Program-made: the position numbers and the translations under genes
NCBI GenBank assembly: GCA_013821615.1
Contig: JACDGQ010000218.1
Span: forward strand, 1-5,981
Reading direction: 5' to 3'
DNA from: Planctomycetota bacterium
GTDB lineage: Bacteria; Planctomycetota; UBA11346
DNA length: 5,981 bases
Shown here: positions 1 through 5,714 of the stretch, one piece after another
Layout: the number at the start of each line of letters is the position of its first letter
How positions within the stretch are numbered: the stretch's first letter is position 1
The notes under the pieces: model-generated
Databases searched by the model: none
What the model saw: the letters and a program-made list of their open reading frames with translations, nothing else
What the model was told of the DNA's origin: nothing

Positions 1-117
1 GCCATGGCCTGTGGATTTCGAAACCGTGAGCGTTTCCGCCGAGCTATCCTCTTCCATCTCGGTGGACTCGACCTCATGCCGATCGGAGCGAGCTACCCGA
101 CCCACACGAAACCCTGA
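1..117 (+). CDS. 3' end of a gene entering from the left, possibly a DDE transposase tail
   Basis: The first frame is open from the window edge and stops at TGA 115-117, giving 38 residues. About two thirds of its third codon positions are G or C, as expected for a coding frame in this GC-rich DNA. The motif GFRNRERFRRAILFHLGGLD (residues 5-24), followed by LMP, resembles the C-terminal tails I remember from some ISL3-type transposases. This is recall of a pattern and not a match I could test. No terminal inverted repeat or target duplication could be recognised just downstream, so an insertion-sequence boundary is not established. The overlapping second frame is also open to 142 but has poorer codon use. 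No start is visible because the gene begins before the window. Confidence 0.4.
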   Translation, partial: AMACGFRNRERFRRAILFHLGGLDLMPIGASYPTHTKP

Positions 118-390
118 TGCCCCAGAAAATGAATGTAAGTAACTACATTTTATTATGTTACGTGACAAAGCAAGGCTGGCCAAGCGGCGCGTGAAATGGA
201 CGGAAGAAATCATCGATGGACAATCGCGGAGGTGCGTGCGGCAGCGGCGACGACCCGCAGGCTCCCATCCTGCGATGCGATCCAAGGCTCAGGGCCGTTT
301 GGCAGAATCCTTGCCACCATCGCCAGAGCTTCGCTGACGGCTTGGCGAGCCTGCGAATTCCGGGTATCAATCAGGGATTGTGAGCCCCCG
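118..390. other. Leader region upstream of the kinase gene, no gene recognised
   Basis: The first 45 bases (about 121-165) are distinctly AT-rich in an otherwise GC-rich window and contain an inverted repeat. This is the most promoter-like stretch, but no convincing paired -35/-10 set was found. From 165 on the DNA is GC-rich. The kinase reading frame stays open back to an ATG at 196, but the 65 extra residues have no domain character, contain more AGA, CGA and GGA codons than the kinase, and the 196 start has no Shine-Dalgarno sequence. I therefore treat 196-390 as untranslated leader. A small open frame at 155-337 encodes an Arg-rich peptide without recognisable features and is not called. 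Confidence 0.45.
132..149. repeat. AT-rich perfect inverted repeat
   Basis: AATGTA (132-137) and TACATT (144-149) are exact reverse complements around a 6-base spacer. A second pair, GTAAC (139-143) and GTTAC (157-161), overlaps it, so the stretch can form alternative hairpins. It lies just after the stop of the upstream gene and about 240 bases before the kinase start. Possible roles are a weak terminator for the upstream gene (AT-only stem and a short T-rich tail), an operator, or part of a mobile-element end. The sequence does not decide between them. Confidence 0.35.
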
Positions 391-3300
391 ATGACCAACC
401 CCACCTTGCACATGAATTCGGGGGAGAACGGCGGGCTGCGTCCGGGGCTGAATGAAGATCCGACCAGGGTGGTCCCGGTGCGCCCTGGTATCCACAACGA
501 CCCCACGCTGATGGCCGCCGCCGCGAGGCCCGCTGCGGCAGGCGCCGCGGCCTCGACCCAGGCCGCGCAAACGGTCCCGACTCCGCCCGTCACCGAATTG
601 CTCAAGAAAACGCGGACACTCGGGCCGTATACGCTGCTGCGCCTCCTCGGCCGTGGCGGCATGGGGGCGGTGTGGGAGGCGGTGGACCAGCGCCTGGATC
701 GCCACGTCGCACTCAAAGTCATGATCGGCAACGCCTCACCGGATGCGATCGAACGTTTCCGCCGCGAGGGGCAGCACTCCGCGCGGCTGCGCCATGCCAA
801 CATCGTGCCCGTGTACGACGTCGGCTACGCCTCCGGCCGGCAATACCTGGTCATGGATCTGGTCCAGGGTTCCACGCTCACCGAAGCGCTGCGCGCGGGC
901 GCACTGACCTACCGGGACAAGGCGACCGTGCTCGAGAAGATTTGCCGGGCGGTGCACTATGCCCATGAGCAGGGCGTCGTGCATCGCGATCTCAAACCGT
1001 CGAACATCATGCTCGACAGCACCCGTGGCGGATCGAGTTCAGGTCCGGGCGCCGAGGTCCGCAATGAGCAGGGCGAAGACCCTACGGAATCGTCGGCGCT
1101 GTCCGGGCCCTGGAAGGGTCTCGGCGAGCCGCTGGTGATGGATTTCGGGTTGGCCAAAGACACCACCAGCGACTCCAGCCTCAGCCAGACCGGTCAGGCG
1201 ATGGGCACGCCATCCTACATGCCGCCTGAGCAGGCCGAAGGCAGGCTCGACATGATCGGCCCGTGCTCCGACATCTACAGCCTGGGTGCGATGCTGTACG
1301 AGATGCTCACCGGCCGTCCGCCATTCACCGGCGAAAATGTCATGCAGGTGCTCAAGGCGGTGATCAACGATGAACCGATCGCGCCGCGCCGCATCAGTCC
1401 CGACGTCAGCCGCGATCTGGAAACCATTTGTCTGACCTGTTTGGCGAAGCAGCCGGAACGCCGTTATGTTTCCGCCGCCGCGCTGGCGGACGATCTGCGT
1501 GCCTGGCTCGCCGGCGACAACATCAGGGCGCGGCCGGCGACCTGGCTGCAACGCTGCGTCCGGCGCGTCCGCCGTCATCGCGCCGCCTATGCCACCGCGT
1601 GCCTCTCCGTGATCACCCTGGTCGGCAGCACGGTCGGATTCATGTGGTCCCTGCAGACCCAGCGCGACGCCGCGCTCCAGTCCGAGGCGCATGCGACCAA
1701 GGCCCTGGCCGAGAGCGCCATCTCGCGTCAGGCAGAGGCAGCCGCCGAGCAGACTCGGAAAACGGAAGAGTCGCGCCGCAAGTCGCTGGAATCCAAAGCT
1801 GAGGCCGAGCGGGCGCGCGAGTGGCGCCTGGTCGTCTCAGATGACTTCTCGGATCCGGAGGCGACGAGCCACAAGTGGGACATCGACGGAGCCAGCTCCA
1901 AGGTGGTTGACGGCGAGTTCCACATCCTCAAGTCCTCACCCTGCGTGTTGATCCTCAAGCAGTCGCTTGCCGGTGATGTGCGCATCGACTGGGAGTGCCG
2001 GTTCGCCGATTGTGACATCGATGACCTGAGCTGCTTCATCTGCGCGGAATCGTGGCTGCCAGGGCGTCAGGTGGTCCAAACTGGTTATGAATTCAAGTCC
2101 GGAGCCTACCGGAACAGCAAGAACATGCTCAAGCGGCACGGCAAAACGCTGTTCACCGAGTCGTTCGCTGGCTTGGTTCCCGATCACGTCTACCACGCCC
2201 GGGCCGAGAAGATCGGCACACGCCTCCGTTACCTCGTCGACGACCGTGTGGTGTTCGATGTGGTGGATCCGGAACCGCTCGCCGCGAGTGGCGGACAGGC
2301 GAGCATCGGGCTCACCTGCTGGGGCGCCGACGCCCGTTGGGACAATGTCAGGGTCTATACGCTCGGCGCACCGCTCAGGGCCGATGTGCTTGAGATTGCC
2401 GAGCAGCAACTGGCCGTCGGGCGCATCACGACGGCAAGCGATCTCTTGCGGGACGTGTTGGAGACCGCTTCGGACGAAACGCGCCGCGCTGCTGCCCGCG
2501 CTGGCCTGACGCGCGCCGCGCAGCAGCAGGCTCTGGTATCGTGCAGGCGCACCCTGGCCGAGTCGTGGCCCTCGGCGAGGGTCGCAGTCGATGCGGCCGA
2601 GAATGGCACCATCCGCGTTTCGGCCACCGGGTTGGGCCTTGCCGATCTCGCACCTCTGCGCGGCATGCCGATCAGCGACCTCGACCTGGATGGCAATCAC
2701 GTCAGTGATTTGGCGCCGTTGGCCGGAATGCCCCTACGGAAGTTGAACCTCAGCAATAACGGCCCTATCGATTTAGGACAACTGGCCATCCTGCCGCTGA
2801 TCTCGCTCAACCTCGCGGGCACTGGCATCACTGATCTCGGGCTTTTGCGCGGGATGAAGCTGGAGTCCCTGATCTGCGAGCACACCACGATTTCCAGTCT
2901 TGAGCCGCTACGGGGCATGCCGCTCACGATCCTCAGCTGCAGCGAGACCCTGGTGACTTCGCTGAAGCCGGTCTATTCCTCTCCATTGCAGCAATTGTAT
3001 TGCGCGCATACGCCCATCACCTCATTCGCCGGTATCGGGCACGCGTTGGCAACCACGCTCAAAACCTTGAACATCGGTCAAAACACGATCGATTCTTTGT
3101 CTGATTTTTCCGAACTGCGCCTCGAATTCCTCAATTGCTCAGACAATCGTATTTCCGATCTGTCGCCCCTGCGCGGCATGACGACGTTGAACGGACTGGA
3201 ATGCGATCGCAACCGGATCGCCTCTCTGAGGCCATTGTCGGGAATTGCCCTGAACTACCTGAATCTGCGCGGCAATCCCATCGACGATCTTGCCCCATTG

Positions 3301-4452
3301 CATGGAATGCCCCTGTTGTCGCTCGACTGCAGCGGAGGCCGCCTCGCGTCACTGGAGCCTTTGCGCGGTATGCTGCTGACGACGTTGATCTGCTCGAATA
3401 ACCGCATCACCAGCGTCGAGCCGTTGCGTGGCATGAAATCGCTCGCGCACTTCGTCGCGGACTCCAACAAACTCACCGATATCGAGCCGCTGCGCGGACT
3501 GGCGCTGCAGACGGCGGGATTCACGGCCAATCGCCTAGCTTCGCTCGACGTGCTGCGCGGCATGCCGTTGATGTCCGTCGGCTGCGCCAGTAATGCGCTG
3601 ACCTCTCTTGAGCCCCTGCGTGGCGGTCCCCTGCGCTGGCTGAATTGCGGGAATAATGCACTTGCCGACCTGCCGTCAGTCATCGCCAGCCTGCGCAGCC
3701 TGGAAAGCCTTGACTGCTGGAAGACGGGGCTCACCGATCTTGCCTCCGTCGCCGGCCTGAAGTTGACCAAGCTGCGTTGTTCGTGGAACGCCATCACCTC
3801 GCTGGAGCCCCTGCGCGGCATGCCGATGATCTCGCTGGACTGCAACGGCAATCCGATCCGATCCTTGGACGCCTTGCCGCGCACGTCACTGGACTGGCTG
3901 CAATGCGCGGCATGTCCGCTGGACAGCCTTGCCCCGCTGATGGACTGCCCGCCCAAACAGGGAACCTTCGCGCTCGACCGCATTCCCGAGGATCAGGTGC
4001 GCCAGATCATCGCGTGGGACAAGGCCAGCCCACGTTTCGCACTCGCGGCATCCGTTCAACTTGCGATCCGCCACCACGATGCCGGCGCATTGGCCGCGCT
4101 CACCGTCCATTGCGCCGGCCATCGCTTCCTAGCCGTGCCTGATCTGCGCAGCAGCCAGGACGCGGCGGCGATCGCACAGCAGCTCGGCGGACACCTCGCC
4201 GTCCTGTCGACCCAGGCAGAATGGGACGCCGTGCGACCGCTGCTGTTCGCCGGCGAGAATTGGCTGTGGTTGGGCGGCAAGCGCACTGCCACGGGCATCA
4301 CGTGGTCCGACGGTAGTCCTGCAGCCGTGGACGGCACCATCGCCGGTGACCGCGAACTCGAGGGCCAGGTGCTCCTGGCTCGTGACGGCTGGCACGTCTA
4401 TGGCGTCGATGACGGCGGCCTGCTCCAGTACCTCATTGAATGGGATCACTAG
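391..4452 (+). CDS. Membrane-anchored Ser/Thr protein kinase with ConA-like, LRR and C-type-lectin-like domains
   Basis: A protein of 1353 residues. Residues 1-76 are a Pro/Ala-rich linker. The Hanks-type kinase domain spans about 79-375 and has all catalytic motifs: glycine loop GRGGMGAVW (87-95), ATP-anchoring K109, alpha-C E126, HRDLKPSN (198-205), DFG (251-253) and a PPE in place of APE (278-280). It should phosphorylate Ser/Thr on cytoplasmic targets. An Arg-rich stretch (388-397) precedes one membrane helix (about 399-420), which fits an N-in topology. A charged Ala/Glu/Arg coiled coil follows (424-478), then a concanavalin/DUF1080-like beta domain (about 481-657), a helical linker (661-735), LRRs (741-1187) and a C-type-lectin-like domain (about 1239-1353, with GGHLAVLST, WLWLGG, WSDGSP and a closing EWD). 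The outer part probably senses a ligand or wall component. ATG 391 is preferred because the known domain content begins well after it. GGGA at 374-377 is only a weak ribosome site. The gene appears monocistronic and intact. Confidence 0.93.
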   Translation: MTNPTLHMNSGENGGLRPGLNEDPTRVVPVRPGIHNDPTLMAAAARPAAAGAAASTQAAQTVPTPPVTELLKKTRTLGPYTLLRLLGRGGMGAVWEAVDQRLDRHVALKVMIGNASPDAIERFRREGQHSARLRHANIVPVYDVGYASGRQYLVMDLVQGSTLTEALRAGALTYRDKATVLEKICRAVHYAHEQGVVHRDLKPSNIMLDSTRGGSSSGPGAEVRNEQGEDPTESSALSGPWKGLGEPLVMDFGLAKDTTSDSSLSQTGQAMGTPSYMPPEQAEGRLDMIGPCSDIYSLGAMLYEMLTGRPPFTGENVMQVLKAVINDEPIAPRRISPDVSRDLETICLTCLAKQPERRYVSAAALADDLRAWLAGDNIRARPATWLQRCVRRVRRHRAAYATACLSVITLVGSTVGFMWSLQTQRDAALQSEAHATKALAESAISRQAEAAAEQTRKTEESRRKSLESKAEAERAREWRLVVSDDFSDPEATSHKWDIDGASSKVVDGEFHILKSSPCVLILKQSLAGDVRIDWECRFADCDIDDLSCFICAESWLPGRQVVQTGYEFKSGAYRNSKNMLKRHGKTLFTESFAGLVPDHVYHARAEKIGTRLRYLVDDRVVFDVVDPEPLAASGGQASIGLTCWGADARWDNVRVYTLGAPLRADVLEIAEQQLAVGRITTASDLLRDVLETASDETRRAAARAGLTRAAQQQALVSCRRTLAESWPSARVAVDAAENGTIRVSATGLGLADLAPLRGMPISDLDLDGNHVSDLAPLAGMPLRKLNLSNNGPIDLGQLAILPLISLNLAGTGITDLGLLRGMKLESLICEHTTISSLEPLRGMPLTILSCSETLVTSLKPVYSSPLQQLYCAHTPITSFAGIGHALATTLKTLNIGQNTIDSLSDFSELRLEFLNCSDNRISDLSPLRGMTTLNGLECDRNRIASLRPLSGIALNYLNLRGNPIDDLAPLHGMPLLSLDCSGGRLASLEPLRGMLLTTLICSNNRITSVEPLRGMKSLAHFVADSNKLTDIEPLRGLALQTAGFTANRLASLDVLRGMPLMSVGCASNALTSLEPLRGGPLRWLNCGNNALADLPSVIASLRSLESLDCWKTGLTDLASVAGLKLTKLRCSWNAITSLEPLRGMPMISLDCNGNPIRSLDALPRTSLDWLQCAACPLDSLAPLMDCPPKQGTFALDRIPEDQVRQIIAWDKASPRFALAASVQLAIRHHDAGALAALTVHCAGHRFLAVPDLRSSQDAAAIAQQLGGHLAVLSTQAEWDAVRPLLFAGENWLWLGGKRTATGITWSDGSPAAVDGTIAGDRELEGQVLLARDGWHVYGVDDGGLLQYLIEWDH
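2611..3951 (+). repeat. Tandem leucine-rich repeats encoded within the kinase gene, about 20 units plus a partial first one
   Basis: At protein level, residues 741-1187 consist of one incomplete and 20 complete repeats. Most are exactly 21 residues, with four of 22-24. The consensus is LxxLxCxxNxIxSLEPLRGMP, of the short internalin/SDS22 type. Such arrays form a curved solenoid that binds protein or other ligands. The recurrent EPLRGM core is also visible in the DNA as diverged GAGCCN-CTGCG-GGCATG units (for example near 2902, 3418, 3484 and 3804), but synonymous differences are frequent, so the expansion is not recent. Thirteen of the 20 complete units have Cys at the sixth position. Confidence 0.9.
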
Positions 4453-4534
4453 CGCCGAACGCGAGCGAATGCTGATCCGCCCCGAGCTCCTTCATCTAAT
4501 GGGGCGAATGCTCCGGTTCCGGTGCACGTCGAGG

Positions 4535-4762
4535 TCAACGATCAACCATCGCACCCGTCCCTGCTTCTGCAGTCCGTGCCATGATCGAGCCGATGGCGGA
4601 AACCAGGAAACGGCCGCCATGCATCATGATGTCGATCCACGCCTGCGCGTCGATCTCCAAGCGCTCGCGAATGGGCGCGAGGCTGGCGGGGATCGGGTCG
4701 CGCTTGCTGCACTTCCCACACTGGCCGAGCGCGCCGATCCCACGTGAGCGCGCGCACCGTTT
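4535..4762 (-). pseudogene. 5'-truncated coding remnant with a CxxC pair
   Basis: Read leftwards from 4762, this frame is open for 75 codons and stops at TGA (4537-4535). The upstream limit is an in-frame TAA at 4765-4763, inside the T-tract of the tRNA terminator. Codon use is strongly coding-like, with the great majority of third positions G or C over the segment beginning CGKCSKRDPIPASLAPIRER. No ATG or GTG lies in the N-terminal half; the first usable starts are an internal TTG or the ATG pair inside IDIMMHGGRF. So the gene appears to have lost its 5' end where the tRNA terminator now sits. The visible layout is a CxxC pair, a helix with RERLEIDAQAW, then HGGRFLVSAIGSIMA. It recalls the tails of some transposases but I do not recognise it. 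It is convergent with the kinase gene, with 82 bases between the stop codons. Confidence 0.5.
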
Positions 4763-4764
4763 TT

Positions 4765-4795
4765 AAAACGAAAAACCCACGGCTTGCACCGTGGG
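4765..4795 (-). terminator. Intrinsic terminator of the tRNA-Gly transcription unit
   Basis: On the minus strand a perfect 7-bp stem, CCCACGG (4795-4789) and CCGTGGG (4782-4776), closes a 6-base loop. It is followed by TTTTT, CG and TTTT. It begins 7 bases after the CCA end of the tRNA remnant, the usual place for a tRNA terminator. The plus-strand side lacks a T-run, so it is unidirectional. Its presence next to the tRNA 3' end indicates that the DNA to the left is the tRNA gene's original flank. Confidence 0.85.
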
Positions 4796-4802
4796 GTTCG
4801 TG

Positions 4803-4847
4803 TGGAGCGGGCGAAGAGACTCGAACTCTCGACCTACGGCATGGCAA
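4803..4847 (-). tRNA. 3' half of a tRNA-Gly(GCC) gene, a probable attachment-site remnant
   Basis: Read on the minus strand: anticodon loop TTGCCAT with anticodon GCC (4847-4841), 3' side of the anticodon stem GCCGT (4840-4836), variable loop AGGTC, T-stem GAGAG with loop TTCGAGT and CTCTT (4830-4814), acceptor 3' strand CGCCCGC (4813-4807), discriminator T and encoded CCA (4805-4803). The T-arm pairs fully, with one G-T wobble. Upstream of the loop the sequence does not supply the expected ACGGC stem, a D-arm or a GCGGGCG acceptor strand, so this is not a functional tRNA gene. Tyrosine recombinases commonly cross over in tRNA anticodon or T-loops and leave such a 3' copy at one end of the inserted element. 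tRNA-Gly(GCC) is a known target, for instance of the ICEclc family. The intact copy would lie outside the window, to the right. Confidence 0.85.
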
Positions 4848-4863
4848 ACTGACGATTATCTTG

Positions 4864-4900
4864 CAATTATGGGTAATAACTTCACTTAGATCAATTATGG
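4864..4900 (+). repeat. Direct repeat CAATTATGG beside the tRNA remnant
   Basis: CAATTATGG occurs at 4864-4872 and 4892-4900, 28 bases apart start to start, in an AT-rich stretch (about 4848-4912) that begins exactly where the tRNA homology ends. Short direct repeats flanking an att core are typical of integrase arm-binding or excisionase sites, so that is the likeliest role. With only two 9-base copies in AT-rich DNA, chance cannot be excluded. Confidence 0.4.
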
Positions 4901-4916
4901 TGACTAAAAAAGGGGC

Positions 4917-5138
4917 ATGATGATGTCCTATTGTACCGAGATTTCGTGAATTCGAACCTGCGCCCAGCCGTCTGATGGCGGGGGACTGATGCCTGCTGCA
5001 ATGCCATTCTATTTCCTACTCGGCCGGTTGATGAGGGCCGAGGCAGCGGTGCGGGCTGCCGACCAAATGCTCGCCACATCCCGGGTACGTGCAGGAGACA
5101 ATCATGTCTACAGGGGAGCGCTCCGGTGCGAAGGTTAG
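4917..5138 (+). pseudogene. Possible interrupted small gene
   Basis: Three ATG codons in a row (4917-4925), preceded by an A/G-rich AAAAAAGGGG tract, open a frame that stops after ten codons at TGA 4947-4949. The same frame then reads on from 4950 to TAG 5136-5138. The second part, which could also start at ATG 4989 or 5001, includes LLGRLMRAEAAVRAADQMLA, an Arg/Ala-rich helix that looks protein-like. Its end overlaps the start of the next gene by 35 bases. No family is recognised. The opposite strand is also partly open here, so coding in this direction is only a modest preference. Confidence 0.28.
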
Positions 5139-5275
5139 GGGCTGGAGCATGCGATTTTGCAGCGAAACACCTGCAGCAGACGGCCGTCAGGGAGGTGCCT
5201 GAGGCTCGGAAACAGGCCGCGCACTGTGCGCGACTGCGGGCGGACGTGCGGGCATTGTTGAAGGCTATTGGGTGA
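5104..5275 (+). pseudogene. Small helical protein gene with a one-base frameshift
   Basis: ATG 5104 has a good Shine-Dalgarno site, AGGAGA at 5093-5098, 5 bases upstream. As given, the frame stops at 5200-5202 after 32 codons. Removing one G from GGGG (5138-5141) gives a continuous 56-residue protein ending at TGA 5273-5275. Its C-terminal 42 residues, from ACDFAAKHLQQTAVREV to RALLKAIG, are Ala/Arg/Leu-rich and strongly helical with coding-like third positions. The stop overlaps the stop of the convergent minus-strand gene by 11 bases. No family is recognised. It may be a broken gene, a sequencing error or, less likely, a frameshift-read gene. Confidence 0.45.
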
Positions 5276-5508
5276 TGAAGGGCTTGTCGGCCGACACGAA
5301 GACTCCTTCCAATGCGTCCATGGCAACGATGGGGTAGAGGTCGGAGGCGGCAGCGCCCGCCTTCGAACCTGATCGTGCAGCGACGACGCCCGCCCACGTG
5401 ATCGGTGGCCAACACGGCGATGGGGGGCCGCTCGGCCGCCCCTTGCCCAGCCTGGGCTACTATGTACAAGCGCCCCGAGTGCGTGAAACTACGAAGTCAC
5501 AGGGGCAT
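5265..5508 (-). pseudogene. Degraded small gene with an early in-frame TGA and a frameshift
   Basis: ATG (5508-5506) overlaps the TAA of the upstream minus-strand frame as TAATG, the arrangement of translationally coupled genes. The frame reads MPL, then TGA (5499-5497), then continues with LRSFTHSGRLYIVAQAGQ as far as ATDHVGG. At the G-rich run on the minus strand at 5395-5389, loss of one G is needed to enter the frame that ends with SDLYPIVAMDALEGVFVSAD and KPFITQ at TAG 5267-5265. So read, it gives 80 residues with uniform coding-like codon use. A TTG at 5469 could be an alternative start downstream of the TGA. No family is recognised. Confidence 0.42.
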
Positions 5509-5714
5509 TAGCCCGTCGTTGTGCTGGTGATACGAGCGCTGCTCGGCGCCCGGGCCGCCCCAGGACCGATGCTTTCCAGGACATAGTCAGCCTTTCTGTC
5601 GAGGAAGTCCCCATGCTGGTGCCGCTCTCCGCCATCATCGACATACAGCACGCCCAGATGGGGGTGGGGCCAGTCGTGGCCCAAGCGGGTACGCCGTTGT
5701 CCCACTCTGATCAT
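5508..5714 (-). CDS. Hypothetical small protein on the minus strand, uncertain
   Basis: ATG at 5714-5712 opens a 68-codon frame ending at TAA 5510-5508. The central part (HPHLGVLYVDDGGERHQHGD, then FLDRKADYVLES) is charged and protein-like, and its stop overlaps the ATG of the next minus-strand gene. Against it, the complementary plus-strand frame from 5613 is also coding-like and has a better ribosome site, and both cannot easily be real over 5613-5714. No Shine-Dalgarno sequence is evident before this ATG. No family is recognised. Confidence 0.3.
   Translation of the reverse strand: MIRVGQRRTRLGHDWPHPHLGVLYVDDGGERHQHGDFLDRKADYVLESIGPGAARAPSSARITSTTTG

Noticed and set aside
342..370. TTGGCG (342-347) and TATCAA (365-370), 17 bases apart, as a sigma-70 promoter
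   Set aside because: Both boxes are poor matches, and the implied leader would be only about 15 bases with no clear ribosome site.
196..390. Upstream in-frame extension of the kinase gene to ATG 196
   Set aside because: There is no ribosome site, the 65 residues have no domain character, and its codons are poorer than the kinase's. ATG 391 is preferred.
367..803. Long open frames antisense to the kinase gene (also at 1039-1692, 1936-2700, 3255-3983)
   Set aside because: These are GC-rich shadows. The plus frame has unmistakable kinase and LRR motifs across the same DNA.
4465..4512. 9-base direct repeat GCGAATGCT (4465-4473 and 4504-4512) just after the kinase stop
   Set aside because: A single short pair with no associated structure, compatible with chance.
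4581..4766. Plus-strand 61-codon open frame downstream of the kinase
   Set aside because: It is antisense to the coding-like remnant, has no ribosome site and has an irregular composition.
4542..4847. Minus-strand open frame starting inside the tRNA remnant
   Set aside because: Its first residues are just the translated tRNA T-arm, and the rest is out of frame with the better coding frame 4535-4762.
4948..4966. A second tRNA fragment suggested by minus-strand CAGGTTCGAATTC
   Set aside because: The bases around the TTCGAAT loop do not pair into a T-stem, and no acceptor or CCA end is present.
4891..5469. 192-codon minus-strand frame spanning the patchwork region
   Set aside because: Only its first 40 or so residues look coding. 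Beyond 5390 the composition is irregular and better frames exist on both strands.
4848..5500. Group I intron splitting the tRNA-Gly at the anticodon loop
   Set aside because: No 5' tRNA half (GCGGGCG plus a D-arm) was found on the minus strand upstream. The GCGGGCG at 5360-5354 lies within a coding-like frame without a D-arm.
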